A DNA stretch of 60,376 nt, taken from positions 1 through 60,376 of IMG/VR virus record IMGVR_UViG_3300047470_000174; one strand, 5' to 3'. The position numbers and the translations under genes are program-made. Under the pieces are notes generated by a model. That model worked only from the letters and a program-made list of their open reading frames with translations, searched no databases and was not told the origin of the DNA. Below are positions 48,425 through 56,643 of the stretch, one piece after another (within the stretch, counting starts at the first letter, position 1; each line of letters starts with the position of its first letter). The DNA comes from a virus.

Positions 48425-48724
48425 ATGAGACACGACGGTATCTACGAGGATGATGCGGGGCTCGTCTTCACCGGTACACCGAAGGAGGTTGTGGAGTGGC
48501 TGGACTCCCACCCTTCGGCGAACATGCGGAAAATCTACGTCGGGGAGACGTACCGGGTCTTGACCGTTCCTGACTACCTCGCGGAGAAGCGGTACGAGGA
48601 CGTTCTCGAACTGGTGAAGGTTGCCATGGAGAAGCAGAAGGACGCCACGTTTCTCCGTGGCCGTATCTTCATCGACGACCAGATCGCAATGGACATCGCT
48701 CGCAAGATCACCGAGATCTTCTGA
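48425..48724 (+). CDS. Repeat-block family X, copy 1
   Basis: A 99-residue protein: LVFTGTPKEVVEWLDSHPS, then VGETYRVLTVPDYL, then a helix. It is related to the genes at 50145 (VFSGEPHDVLRRLK, IGDTGTVVTIPEYL) and 51659 (LFNGTTEETVAWLEANPS), and in part to the start of 49031. These alternate with families W, Y and Z in one duplicated block. Function unknown. Confidence 0.6.
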   Translation: MRHDGIYEDDAGLVFTGTPKEVVEWLDSHPSANMRKIYVGETYRVLTVPDYLAEKRYEDVLELVKVAMEKQKDATFLRGRIFIDDQIAMDIARKITEIF

Positions 48725-48737
48725 GGAAAGAGGACTA

Positions 48738-48950
48738 ATGGGCGAGGTCGTAACCATATCCCTAAAGGATTTGGCGATTCTTCCGAGCGACAGCTTCGAA
48801 GAGGCGGTCAGAAGATCTGGACTCCTTATGGATCTTTACCAGTTCTTCGACAGCTCGGAGAGGCCCATCACCCCCTCGGAGTTCACGAGGTTTTGGATCT
48901 CCCTGTCAAGAGAAGAGAAGTTCGACTACCTGACCCTCCCGCTGCACTGA
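48738..48950 (+). CDS. Repeat-block family Y, copy 1
   Basis: A 70-residue protein with SSERPITPSEFTRFW and REEKFDYL. The gene at 51835 (WSERPKIFTPAEFNKLW, RKIEYV) is the matching copy, in the same position relative to family X and Z genes. Function unknown. Confidence 0.58.
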   Translation: MGEVVTISLKDLAILPSDSFEEAVRRSGLLMDLYQFFDSSERPITPSEFTRFWISLSREEKFDYLTLPLH

Positions 48951-49030
48951 GAGCAAAGTCCTGTGGGCGTAAGACACAAAAAGACGCCCATACCCACCCA
49001 CACACCCACACACCCACGTAGGAGAACACC
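48951..49030 (+). repeat. CCCACAC-rich low-complexity stretch
   Basis: A run of CCCACAC units (about 48985-49018) just before the ribosome site of the next gene (AGGAG). It is non-coding, purine-poor and unlike the surroundings; it could be a polymerase slippage product or a weakly structured leader. Confidence 0.5.
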
Positions 49031-49702
49031 ATGATCGACAACTTCACCGTAGTCCTGAAGTCCGACCGGAGCATCGCCGCGGTATTCGAGGGGACCCGGG
49101 ACGAGATGACCAGTTGGCTGAAGACGCAGGACGACGTCAGCGCGTACGAGATCTACTCGCCCGTGACGCAGTCGTACTACAGCGTGGCCGAGGCTGTGAA
49201 GAAGCCTGAGCCCCTCATCCCGGACTACTTCCGGTACTTCATCCCCAAGTTCTACACCATGGACCCCAAGAACGAGGATCTGCTTTTTAGCGGTAGGGCC
49301 CTCGCAAACGGGATGGTCGTTCTGGTCGCAGATTCCGATTCCCGGCAGAACCTGAAGAGGCTTGACGCTGACTGGGAGCTTGACCGGGCCTTCGAGAACA
49401 ACCGATGGGCCAAGGTCACCAATCTTCAGATCATCGGAAACAACCTCAGTTTCGTCGCCGTCTACGAGGACGGATCCAAGCGGGTCCGGACCTGCTCGGC
49501 GAACTACGCCTGGTTCGTCAAGCTCGACAGCGTCCCCGACGTCGTGCTGGCGGAGGAGAAGGAAGCTCAGAAGTACAACTCCGTGCTCGAGCTGGTGGAA
49601 GCCGCCATGCAGAGGCAGGCCGACGCCACACACAACAAGGAGATGGACAGTACGAAGCCCTTCGCCGAGAAGACCGCTCGCCACATCGTGGGGCTGATCT
49701 GA
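49031..49702 (+). CDS. Repeat-block family Z, copy 1
   Basis: A 223-residue protein. The middle (NGMVVLVADSDSRQNL, RWAKVTNLQIIGNN, FVAVYEDGSKRVRTC) is matched by the gene at 52122 (NGMLVVLSDPEDRFDP, RWCKVTELQFYGGS, FTGVYEDGQRIS). Its N-terminal ~55 residues look like family X. The function is unknown; the paired copies show that this part of the genome was built by block duplication. Stop overlaps the next ATG. Confidence 0.6.
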   Translation: MIDNFTVVLKSDRSIAAVFEGTRDEMTSWLKTQDDVSAYEIYSPVTQSYYSVAEAVKKPEPLIPDYFRYFIPKFYTMDPKNEDLLFSGRALANGMVVLVADSDSRQNLKRLDADWELDRAFENNRWAKVTNLQIIGNNLSFVAVYEDGSKRVRTCSANYAWFVKLDSVPDVVLAEEKEAQKYNSVLELVEAAMQRQADATHNKEMDSTKPFAEKTARHIVGLI

Positions 49703-50148
49703 TGAGCATCTCCACTGAGAGATTCACTCGCAAGACGTTCACCGTGGAAGCCGTCCGGGTCACCTCGGAGAACATCCACGAGCTGGCAGCACAGGTCAAG
49801 GGCGAAGTCAGGGACGCCGGCACTCTGGCTTGGGACGGACCGAACAAGAAGCTGTACATCGATCTCGTCGTGTGGCGCCACGGGCGAGACCAGAGGGCTA
49901 TGGCCTTTCTAGGGGACTGGGTCACCATCTCTCCGAGCAATAACCTCGAGGTCTACGCGCACAAGCGATTCAAGTCGACGTTCGCGCTGGAGTACGCGTC
50001 AAAGCAGGCGGCGAAGCGAGCAGCTCTTCTCGAGATTCTGACCGAGTACGGTTCTTTCTCGGTGAGTTCTTCGTTGGGATTCGAGGACGGGCCCATCGAA
50101 TTGGCTCGTAACGAGGCCGCAGCCAAGATCGAGAATCTGTTCCGATGA
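49702..50148 (+). CDS. Repeat-block family W, copy 1
   Basis: A 148-residue protein with the pattern R-K-x-F-x-V-E-A-V-x-V-T-x-E-N (RKTFTVEAVRVTSENI), then AMAFLGDWVTI and a YAHKRFKSTF end. Copies at 50461 and 51134 share it. Small proteins of this type occur in many actinophages; function unknown. Its end overlaps the next gene by 4 bases. Confidence 0.62.
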   Translation: MSISTERFTRKTFTVEAVRVTSENIHELAAQVKGEVRDAGTLAWDGPNKKLYIDLVVWRHGRDQRAMAFLGDWVTISPSNNLEVYAHKRFKSTFALEYASKQAAKRAALLEILTEYGSFSVSSSLGFEDGPIELARNEAAAKIENLFR

Positions 50149-50459
50149 CCGCCGCAGATACGATCTTCAACCGTGACATGCGAGTCGTCTTCTCCGGGGA
50201 GCCTCACGATGTCCTGCGCCGGCTGAAGTACCCTCATCCGGAGGCCTGGGCGAAGGTCTGTATCGGCGATACAGGCACTGTCGTGACGATCCCTGAGTAT
50301 TTGTACAGGGACACCTACAAGGAGGTCCAGGGGATGCTCAGGGGCCTTGTAGAGCAGAGCAAGAGGCCCTTGTACAAGAGGGACCCGGACCGGATGGACA
50401 TACACGTTCAACAGCTCGCCAGGAAGCTCATCGAGCTCGTGCAGAAAGATCTGACGTAA
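50145..50459 (+). CDS. Repeat-block family X, copy 2
   Basis: A 104-residue paralogue of 48425 (VFSGEPHDVLRRLKYPHPE, VVTIPEYLYRDTY). The basic end (RPLYKRDPDRMDI) differs. Function unknown. Confidence 0.58.
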   Translation: MTAADTIFNRDMRVVFSGEPHDVLRRLKYPHPEAWAKVCIGDTGTVVTIPEYLYRDTYKEVQGMLRGLVEQSKRPLYKRDPDRMDIHVQQLARKLIELVQKDLT

Positions 50460-50460
50460 C

Positions 50461-50862
50461 ATGGAATTCGAGGAATACGTCCGGCGGTCCTTCCCGATCA
50501 GAGCAATTCAGATCACGGAAGAGAACATCGGTGACGTCGCCGTTTACGCCGGCACCGTGGTCAGGATCGACTCGAAGCGGTGGAACGGCGAGCCGCACAT
50601 ACTGATCCTCACCGAGCACTCCAACCGCCAGCCTCAGATGCACCCGTTGTTCATCGGCGACTGGGTGACCGAGACTGACGCGGGGCTGCAGCGGTACAAG
50701 GACAATCGGTTCCGGACGACGTTCGAGCCGAAGCCAACCGACTACGAAAAGCGCCACAGAGTGACAGTTCTGGTGGAGATGGCTCTTATGAGCCAGCCTT
50801 CTTTCGAGGCCAGAAACCAGTTCGTCAGCGAAATCATGCAGATCTTCCAGGAGGGGTCATGA
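50461..50862 (+). CDS. Repeat-block family W, copy 2
   Basis: A 133-residue paralogue of 49702 (FPIRAIQITEENIGDVAVYAG, LFIGDWVTETDAGLQRYKDN). ATG follows the preceding TAA directly. Function unknown. Confidence 0.6.
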   Translation: MEFEEYVRRSFPIRAIQITEENIGDVAVYAGTVVRIDSKRWNGEPHILILTEHSNRQPQMHPLFIGDWVTETDAGLQRYKDNRFRTTFEPKPTDYEKRHRVTVLVEMALMSQPSFEARNQFVSEIMQIFQEGS

Positions 50863-51134
50863 TGGAAATCCACGGCGAAGAGATCATAAGACGGATCGTC
50901 CGGGAGGAGATGAGAGCTCTCCTGGAGTCCATGGCGGAGACAGCTGATGGACTCGCAAACGGGCTGTCGTCCTACGACGTAGGCGATCTGGAGAAGGCTG
51001 GACACAGGGCCATCAAGACGGTGATGGAGCTGGAGGAATCCATGCTGCCGCACGCCTGGAACTGTATCAGTCGTGACCCCAGAGCCTTCGAGGGCGAGAA
51101 CGAGTGCACCTGTGGCGTCAAGGAGGGGTCTTGA
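50859..51134 (+). CDS. Small helical protein
   Basis: A 91-residue protein, mostly helix (EEIIRRIVREEMRALLESMAE), ending in a Cys pair (NECTCGVKEGS). ATGATG at the start gives two close start choices. It sits inside the repeat block but resembles none of its families. Confidence 0.55.
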   Translation: MMEIHGEEIIRRIVREEMRALLESMAETADGLANGLSSYDVGDLEKAGHRAIKTVMELEESMLPHAWNCISRDPRAFEGENECTCGVKEGS

Positions 51135-51568
51135 TGGAGCCGTCTGCGTACCAGAGAAAGCCCTTCCGCGTCCAGGCCATACAGGTCACGGACGACAACC
51201 TGACGGAGCTGGCCGAGTGGTGTGGCGGTGAGGTTCGACTCGAAGAGGACGGGTTTGACGCCTTCAAGTCCTACGTCGATGTCCCCATCGCCAAGCCGGC
51301 GGGTCGATACAGGCTGCAGAGGGTTCGCGCCTACGTGGGCGACTGGCTCGTGCGCCTGACCGAGGACAACGTCTTCAAGATCTACAAGACCAGGTCGTTC
51401 CTGGAGATCTTCGAAGAGGTTCTGACCGATGTGGATGAGTACAAGGCTGTGCTCGAGATGCTGCAGGAAGCCTTCTCGATCGACACCGAACAGTCCAACG
51501 AGAGTCCTGACGATCTCGCCGACGAGTACACCCAGAAGATCATCAACCTGATCCGGGAGGGGAAGTAG
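51134..51568 (+). CDS. Repeat-block family W, copy 3
   Basis: A 144-residue paralogue of 49702 with the cleanest motif (RKPFRVQAIQVTDDNLTELA, VRAYVGDWLVRLTEDNVFKIY) and an extra C-terminal helix. Function unknown. Confidence 0.62.
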   Translation: MEPSAYQRKPFRVQAIQVTDDNLTELAEWCGGEVRLEEDGFDAFKSYVDVPIAKPAGRYRLQRVRAYVGDWLVRLTEDNVFKIYKTRSFLEIFEEVLTDVDEYKAVLEMLQEAFSIDTEQSNESPDDLADEYTQKIINLIREGK

Positions 51569-51569
51569 G

Positions 51570-51659
51570 ATGGTCTGGGTCGAGGATATCATCGTCATAG
51601 CGGTCATCCTTCTGGTCCTTTGGTGGATCGGAACCGTCATGAACTGGTGGGGAGAGTAA
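51570..51659 (+). CDS. Very small Trp-rich membrane protein
   Basis: A 29-residue protein (VWVEDIIVIAVILLVLWW, then IGTVMNWWGE). It is one membrane helix with Trp at both ends; the ribosome site is GGGAGGGG and the stop overlaps the next start (TAATG). Its size makes it easy to miss, but the coupling is typical of this operon. Confidence 0.5.
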   Translation: MVWVEDIIVIAVILLVLWWIGTVMNWWGE

Positions 51660-51838
51660 TGGCCGGCATCTATCTCGACGCGGTAGTGGACATCAACACC
51701 CAGCCGCTCTTCAACGGGACGACAGAAGAGACCGTGGCATGGCTCGAGGCAAATCCCTCGACGGAGCCGCGGTGGGTCTGTCTCGGCGTCAACATGCAGT
51801 TCCTCACCGAGTCGGAGTATCTGGACCTGGCGACGTGA
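51659..51838 (+). CDS. Repeat-block family X, copy 3 (short)
   Basis: A 59-residue shortened paralogue of 48425 (LFNGTTEETVAWLEANPSTE, FLTESEYLDL), lacking the C-terminal helix. GTGA overlap to the next gene. Confidence 0.58.
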   Translation: MAGIYLDAVVDINTQPLFNGTTEETVAWLEANPSTEPRWVCLGVNMQFLTESEYLDLAT

Positions 51839-52113
51839 CAGGCGAAACGTTCGACGATCCGAATTTCCAGAACCTCCTGGAATTCTACCAACGCGAGTTG
51901 GCCGCGGCTTACGCGAGAGCAACGATCTTCGAGTCGGAATGGACGGGCTTCACCGGGATTCTGGGTATAGCCGACGAATGGAAAGGCCAACCAGTGTCTG
52001 TCTGGCATTGGTCGGAGCGTCCGAAGATCTTCACGCCGGCGGAGTTCAACAAGCTGTGGGATTCGTTCCCGGAGCTTCGCAAGATCGAGTACGTCCTGTC
52101 CCTGATCACCTGA
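51835..52113 (+). CDS. Repeat-block family Y, copy 2
   Basis: A 92-residue paralogue of 48738 (SERPKIFTPAEFNKLWDSFPE). It carries an N-terminal helix extension. Function unknown. Confidence 0.58.
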   Translation: MTGETFDDPNFQNLLEFYQRELAAAYARATIFESEWTGFTGILGIADEWKGQPVSVWHWSERPKIFTPAEFNKLWDSFPELRKIEYVLSLIT

Positions 52114-52121
52114 GGAAAAGC

Positions 52122-52760
52122 ATGACGATCCATTCGCTTTTCCGGCACGTAGGTATAGACGTTCCGGAAACCATCTACGTCGGCGGACGGCCGATACGGG
52201 AGAACAACATGGATGAGTCATTCCCCCACTTGGGGATTTTCTCCAAAGAGGTCACGCAGAACGCCCTGGTCGAGTACTACGAGCCCGACGGCTCAAAGCT
52301 CGAAAACGGCATGCTCGTGGTCTTGAGCGATCCGGAAGATCGCTTCGATCCGATCAACCCCATGGCCCAGGTCACCAACCGCTGGTGCAAGGTGACGGAA
52401 CTCCAGTTCTACGGGGGTAGCGGGAAAGACTGGCTGGAGTTCACCGGGGTCTACGAGGACGGACAGAGGATCTCCAGGCGGTACAAGACCTCTGTTCGCT
52501 GGATGGTCAATCGGGCAAGTGCCCGTAAGCCCTCAGAGAAGTCAACCGTCGCAAACCTGTCCGAGGACGACGTCCGGCGGATCTTCCGTGAGGAGCTGTC
52601 CAACTTCATGGACGCCGCGCGGAAGAAGGCCAACGTTCCGGAGTACCTGTACGACGATCTGGAAACAAGAGAAACCGCCTTGGTGACCATCATCAGGACT
52701 CTGGCTGAGCACGAGGCGAAGGAAGCCGTCAACACGTACGAGGACTCGTTGAAGGACTGA
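52122..52760 (+). CDS. Repeat-block family Z, copy 2
   Basis: A 212-residue paralogue of 49031 in its middle part, with a different N-terminus and a helical C-terminus (EDDVRRIFREELSNFMDAA, LVTIIRTLAEHEAKEAV). It ends the repeat block. Function unknown. Confidence 0.6.
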   Translation: MTIHSLFRHVGIDVPETIYVGGRPIRENNMDESFPHLGIFSKEVTQNALVEYYEPDGSKLENGMLVVLSDPEDRFDPINPMAQVTNRWCKVTELQFYGGSGKDWLEFTGVYEDGQRISRRYKTSVRWMVNRASARKPSEKSTVANLSEDDVRRIFREELSNFMDAARKKANVPEYLYDDLETRETALVTIIRTLAEHEAKEAVNTYEDSLKD

Positions 52761-52825
52761 TCCTTCCGGGTCGGGGATAGGAGTGTGAGGCAGGGGCAGG
52801 GGTCTTCGGATCCTTGCTCTTGCCT

Positions 52826-52831
52826 TATACT
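52826..52831 (+). promoter_or_regulatory. Possible promoter -10 (TATACT)
   Basis: TATACT stands out in a 118-base gap before the next gene, with an AT-rich tract after it. No convincing -35 is visible. It could restart transcription for the SF2 helicase module. Confidence 0.35.
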
Positions 52832-52878
52832 AGTTAGTCCGTTTTTCGCACCACACGCAACGTAAAGGAACATGCACC

Positions 52879-53973
52879 ATGAGCGACAACAGAATAACCT
52901 ACAGCAACACCCCGATATTCGACGGTCTGGCCGCAACATATGGCTACGAGCGACTCGTCGCCAAGAAGCCGGTGAGCACTGGTTCGCTGTTCGACCGCCA
53001 GCGTCTGAACTACTTCATGGGGTCCAGAGGTGACGCTCTGCAGGTCGCCGACAAGGGCCCTGAGAGGCTGTCTACGGGAACCACAGAAGAGATACGGAGG
53101 GACGCAGGGTTCGTGTCTAAGGACTTCATAGACAGCCTTGTACGGGCTTCTGAGCCCGACGAGCAGGGCACCAGCGAGCACTTCGACTGGGCACGTAGGG
53201 GGAAGTTCGTGGAGCTGTCTCTCAAGCCCTCAGAGGAGCCCAAGGCCACGTACACGACTGTCCCTCCGGGAGAGTTCATGAAGGGTCTCGTGGCAGCTGG
53301 CAAGATCCGTCGCATCGTGGAGAACATCCACCCGATGGACCTCGTGTCTAAGGGCTCGGGAGTGCATGAGTTCGTGCATGGCCTCATCAAGAAGTTCAAG
53401 GGACTGTACCCGGACGTCGAGAGCCTCGAAGTAGTGAACAAGGACGAGTTGGACGGCACCGTGACTTTCATGGTGCGAGAAGTCGTCGAGCCGGAGAAGG
53501 TCGAACTCCGAGTGACCGTCAACCCCGAAGAGGTCGAGGAGCTGTACGGCAGCTTCCAGGGGTTTGTGAAGAACCAGGTCAAGGAGTTCTCTGTTCTGTA
53601 CCCGAACGCGAACACCACGGTGCGCGTGTCTACCGAGACCCTGTTCGACGGGACGGTCACTGTCGTCGTGTCTGGTGTCCTCAAGGAGGCCGGCGACTTC
53701 GACATCGACCAGTCGACGATCGATACGACTCCCAAGGAGTCTCCGATACAGACCTACAGCGAGTTCATAGCGGAGATGATAAACCTTCCGCTAGTAGCAC
53801 GCAGGGTCGACGACCAGACCATCTCGGTGAAGAGAAACCGAGCCATATGGCCTGTCGAGCCCGTCTATTCGGAGCAGACTGACGAGTCCGTGAACGCTGC
53901 CCCAAACACCAGCACAACGATCGTCAACCCCCAGTGGATCCTTGCCGATGAGGAGCCCTCCGATGAGGAGTAA
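52879..53973 (+). CDS. Unknown protein before the SF2 helicase
   Basis: A 364-residue protein. N-terminus: ITYSNTPIFDGLAATYGYERL. The body has a tandem pair of beta-alpha units, each with FxKxxxxxLYPxxxxxxV and DGTVT (KFKGLYPDVESLEV..LDGTVTFMV and KEFSVLYPNANTTVRV..FDGTVTVVV), so an internal duplication of ~70 residues is likely (about 170-280). The acidic end is typical of phage regulators. It is coupled to the helicase gene and could be its partner. Function unknown. Confidence 0.55.
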   Translation: MSDNRITYSNTPIFDGLAATYGYERLVAKKPVSTGSLFDRQRLNYFMGSRGDALQVADKGPERLSTGTTEEIRRDAGFVSKDFIDSLVRASEPDEQGTSEHFDWARRGKFVELSLKPSEEPKATYTTVPPGEFMKGLVAAGKIRRIVENIHPMDLVSKGSGVHEFVHGLIKKFKGLYPDVESLEVVNKDELDGTVTFMVREVVEPEKVELRVTVNPEEVEELYGSFQGFVKNQVKEFSVLYPNANTTVRVSTETLFDGTVTVVVSGVLKEAGDFDIDQSTIDTTPKESPIQTYSEFIAEMINLPLVARRVDDQTISVKRNRAIWPVEPVYSEQTDESVNAAPNTSTTIVNPQWILADEEPSDEE

Positions 53974-53979
53974 GAAGTC

Positions 53980-55179
53980 ATGGCCGTTACCCTATACCCG
54001 CACCAAGAGGACGCCGTTAAGGAGCTCGCAAGCGGCAAGATCCTCTGGGGCGGAGTAGGGACTGGTAAGTCGCTCACCGCGGCGGCTTACTACATGCGGA
54101 AGGAAGCGCCGTTGGGCAAAGACGTCTACGTCATCACCACGGCGAAGAAGCGGGATTCTCTTGACTGGGAGAGCGAGTTCATCAAGTTCGGCGTTGGTAA
54201 AGAGCGAGGTCCTATCAATGGGAAGCTCACCGTCGACTCGTGGAACAACATCGCCAAGTACAAGAACGTCCGCGGCGCTTTCTTCATCTTCGATGAGCAA
54301 CGGCTCGTTGGAAGCGGAGCATGGACAAAGTCTTTCGAGTTCATCGCGAAGGATCAGAACAAGAACACGTGGATATTGCTGAGTGCCACGCCAGGAGACA
54401 ACTGGCTGGACTACATGTCCGTGTTCATCGCTAACGGGTTCTACAAGAACAGAACTGACTTCAAGGATCAGCACGTAGAGTACGACGGCTACAGCAAGTT
54501 CCCGAAAGTCAAGAAGTACCACAACGTCAACAAGCTCGCGAAGCTCAGAAATCAGCTTCTCGTGCACATGCCTTACGAACGTCATACCACACGTATCACA
54601 CAGAGTGTTGCAGTGGTGCACAACCCCGAACTCCTCAGCAGTATCTCGCGGGAACGATGGAACCCCTACGCTGAAAGACCGATTCGGAGTCTTGCAGAGT
54701 TCTTCTACCTCCGGCGTAAGGTCGTGTATTCGGACCCGTCTCGCCTGCACGCGGTACGGCACAGGATGAAGGAACACCCTCGCTTGATCGTCTTCTACAA
54801 CTTCGACTATGAGTTGATGGAACTTCGGCAGCTGGCCGAAGAAGTCACCGTAGCGGAGTGGAACGGGCACAAGCACGAGGAGGTCCCGGATACGGATCGG
54901 TGGGTGTATCTCGTCCAGTACACCGCCGGCGCTGAGGGGTGGAACTGTACGACGACTGACGCGATGTTGTTCTACTCGCTGACGTATTCGTACAAGCAAT
55001 GGCACCAAGCACACGGCAGAATCGACCGTCTTAACACCCCGTTTTCGGTGCTGTATTATTACATACTGCTCGCGGATTCGGATGTGGACGTGGCTGTGAT
55101 GGAGTCATTGAAGGCCAAGAAAAGCTTCAACGAAGTCCGTTATGCGAAGAAAGTCGGGCTGTTTTCGAGGGCAGCGTGA
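53980..55179 (+). CDS. SF2 DNA helicase (SNF2/DEAD-like)
   Basis: A 399-residue helicase/ATPase. Motif I GGVGTGKS (24-31), motif II FIFDEQ (about 105; the usual H is Q), motif III SATPGD (about 135), motif [11 protein letters not shown] and motif [11 protein letters not shown] (about 340-349) are in order. The Q-motif-like LYPHQ is at 5-9. Helicases of this type work in phage replication or recombination. The gene ends at the candidate origin. Confidence 0.85.
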   Translation: MAVTLYPHQEDAVKELASGKILWGGVGTGKSLTAAAYYMRKEAPLGKDVYVITTAKKRDSLDWESEFIKFGVGKERGPINGKLTVDSWNNIAKYKNVRGAFFIFDEQRLVGSGAWTKSFEFIAKDQNKNTWILLSATPGDNWLDYMSVFIANGFYKNRTDFKDQHVEYDGYSKFPKVKKYHNVNKLAKLRNQLLVHMPYERHTTRITQSVAVVHNPELLSSISRERWNPYAERPIRSLAEFFYLRRKVVYSDPSRLHAVRHRMKEHPRLIVFYNFDYELMELRQLAEEVTVAEWNGHKHEEVPDTDRWVYLVQYTAGAEGWNCTTTDAMLFYSLTYSYKQWHQAHGRIDRLNTPFSVLYYYILLADSDVDVAVMESLKAKKSFNEVRYAKKVGLFSRAA

Positions 55180-55190
55180 GGGTGTTTGAT

Positions 55191-55248
55191 CTGTCAGTTT
55201 GAAATCGAAACTGACAACAAACTGACAGATGGCTGGCAGAACTGACAG
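55191..55248. repeat. Iteron cluster A (CTGTCAGTTT / AAACTGACAG)
   Basis: Four copies in 58 bases: 55191-55200 forward, 55208-55216, 55219-55228 and 55239-55248 reverse. The first pair forms a hairpin just after the helicase stop. Confidence 0.75.
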
Positions 55249-55385
55249 ATCTGTGGTGACTAAAATACCACTAACCTGGGTGATGTGGGCATTTACGGAT
55301 GTCATGGGGCACTATGGAACCAACCCGGACTAAGTAGACATTTACGGATGTTCTGGTGTGCTTTGCGACAACCAGGTCAAAAGGT

Positions 55386-55440
55386 CTGTCAGTTTCGAGG
55401 CCATCTGTCAGTTTACTGTCAGTTTCAAAACGAAACTGAC
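55386..55440. repeat. Iteron cluster B
   Basis: Forward copies at 55386-55395, 55405-55414 and 55416-55425, and a reverse partial copy at 55433-55440. Spacing is close to helical turns (19 and 11 bases). Confidence 0.72.
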
Positions 55441-55512
55441 GCCCAACTTTGTACCGATATGCGGCTTTACGATTTTTTAAAGCTGCAGGTCAGAGCGTTG
55501 TGGGTTTTCAAT

Positions 55513-55617
55513 CTGTCAGTTTGCCAGTTTTTTTTATCAACTTCTCTATAAAAATAATACAGATACCAAGTAGTAATTATATAGAGAAGTTGCTCGAAAA
55601 AACTGGCAAACTGACAG
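55513..55617. repeat. Long inverted repeat with AT-rich centre
   Basis: Arms 55513-55550 and 55580-55617: outer 21 bases match, then 4 mismatches, then 13 matches (CAACTTCTCTATA). The centre (55551-55579) is nearly all A and T, a likely strand-opening site. Confidence 0.75.
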
Positions 55618-55766
55618 ACGCGCCCGACTTCTTGCAAAACGCCTGCAAATGTCCGTTTCAAGAGAGAAGCGTGTCGTCAAAGGCGGCAAAAACAACGTCT
55701 AACCCGTGATCCTGGAAGTCTGAGCACCAAAGAACAGCACAACCAAGAAAGTGTAAGGTGGGTATC

Positions 55767-56261
55767 ATGCAAGAAGAATGGCGAGAGATACTCGAGTTCC
55801 CGAGTTATTCGGTGAGCAACACAGGATTCGTTCGAAACGAAGACTTCGGCTGGATGATGACTCGTCACGTGAATCAGCGTGGCATCGTCAACGTCAGCTT
55901 CAACCGAAACGGAACTCAGTACAAGCGGTCGGTGACTGTGTTGGTCGCCACAGCCTTCGTCACGTCAGCACGCTCGCTGGCGTTCGATACCCCCATAAAC
56001 CTCGATGGAGATCGGATCAACAACCGTGCTGACAACCTTATGTGGCGCCCTCGCTGGTATGCACTCAGGTACTTCCAGCAGTTCAAGTCAGACCCGCAAG
56101 GCATCGACCGTCCAATCCAGGAGTTCAAAACAGGTGAGGTCTTCAAGACCTCCTGGGACGCCGCGATCAAGTTCGGTCTACTCGACACCGAGATAGTCAA
56201 GTCTGTCGCAAGCAGGACCTACGCGTGGCCGACCTATCAAAGGTTCCGGATCCACTTCTGA
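55767..56261 (+). CDS. NUMOD4/HNH-like endonuclease, degenerate
   Basis: A 164-residue protein with an N-terminal NUMOD4-type unit (EEWREILEFPSYSVSNTGFVRN, about 3-24) and an HNH-like core: VLVATAFV, then INLDGDRINNRADNLMW. The residue expected to be the catalytic His (NHxDG) is Leu, so this is likely an inactive or DNA-binding derivative of a homing-type nuclease. AAGGTGG precedes ATG 55767. It lies beside the candidate origin. Confidence 0.7.
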   Translation: MQEEWREILEFPSYSVSNTGFVRNEDFGWMMTRHVNQRGIVNVSFNRNGTQYKRSVTVLVATAFVTSARSLAFDTPINLDGDRINNRADNLMWRPRWYALRYFQQFKSDPQGIDRPIQEFKTGEVFKTSWDAAIKFGLLDTEIVKSVASRTYAWPTYQRFRIHF

Positions 56262-56349
56262 CCGACAGATACCAACCCGTAAGAAATACATGCACTATGA
56301 TAGAAGGGGTAGATCAAGCCTCATGTTTTTGTCGTGAACGGAGTGACGC

Positions 56350-56643
56350 ATGACGGAATCCAGGTACCAGTCGGAGCTGATAAAAAAGCTTCGGCTTCTG
56401 TTTCCAGACTGCGTCATTCTCAAGAACGACCCAGGCTACTTGCAAGGCATACCGGACCTCGTGATCTTCTACGAAGACCGGTATGCTTTTCTCGAAGTTA
56501 AGGCCAGCGAACGCGCCCCGTCTCAGCCGAACCAGGACTACTATGTCCGGAAGCTGGACGGGATGTCGTTTGCGGCCTTCGTCTATCCCTCGAACGAAGA
56601 GGAAGTCCTTCGTGCTCTACAATGCGCGCTTCTCGGGGTTTAA
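56350..56643 (+). CDS. VRR-NUC-type nuclease
   Basis: A 97-residue VRR-NUC / Holliday-junction-resolvase-like nuclease. E9 (RYQSELIKKL), then GIPDLVIF with Asp36, then FLEVKAS with Glu49 and Lys51 form the PD-(D/E)XK metal site, followed by a Q-x-Y-helix. It cuts branched DNA or processes ends in replication/recombination. A possible TATGAT -10 lies near 56295. Confidence 0.85.
   Translation: MTESRYQSELIKKLRLLFPDCVILKNDPGYLQGIPDLVIFYEDRYAFLEVKASERAPSQPNQDYYVRKLDGMSFAAFVYPSNEEEVLRALQCALLGV

Larger units (their letters stand above)
55180..55766. other. AT-rich iteron and inverted-repeat region, candidate origin
   Basis: The longest non-coding stretch in the window. CTGTCAGTTT or its complement occurs at 55191, 55208, 55219, 55239, 55386, 55405, 55416, 55433, 55513 and 55608. 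CATTTACGGATGT occurs twice (55290 and 55339). An inverted repeat with 38-base arms (55513-55550 and 55580-55617) brackets an AT-rich centre. Iterons, AT-rich DNA and a hairpin between a helicase gene and nuclease genes are what an origin of replication looks like; a complex regulatory region is the alternative. ORFs here have no ribosome site. Confidence 0.65.

Noticed and set aside
55285-55709. Two frames of 86-88 residues in the AT-rich region
   Set aside because: They run through iterons and the long inverted repeat, have no ribosome site and no protein-like composition.
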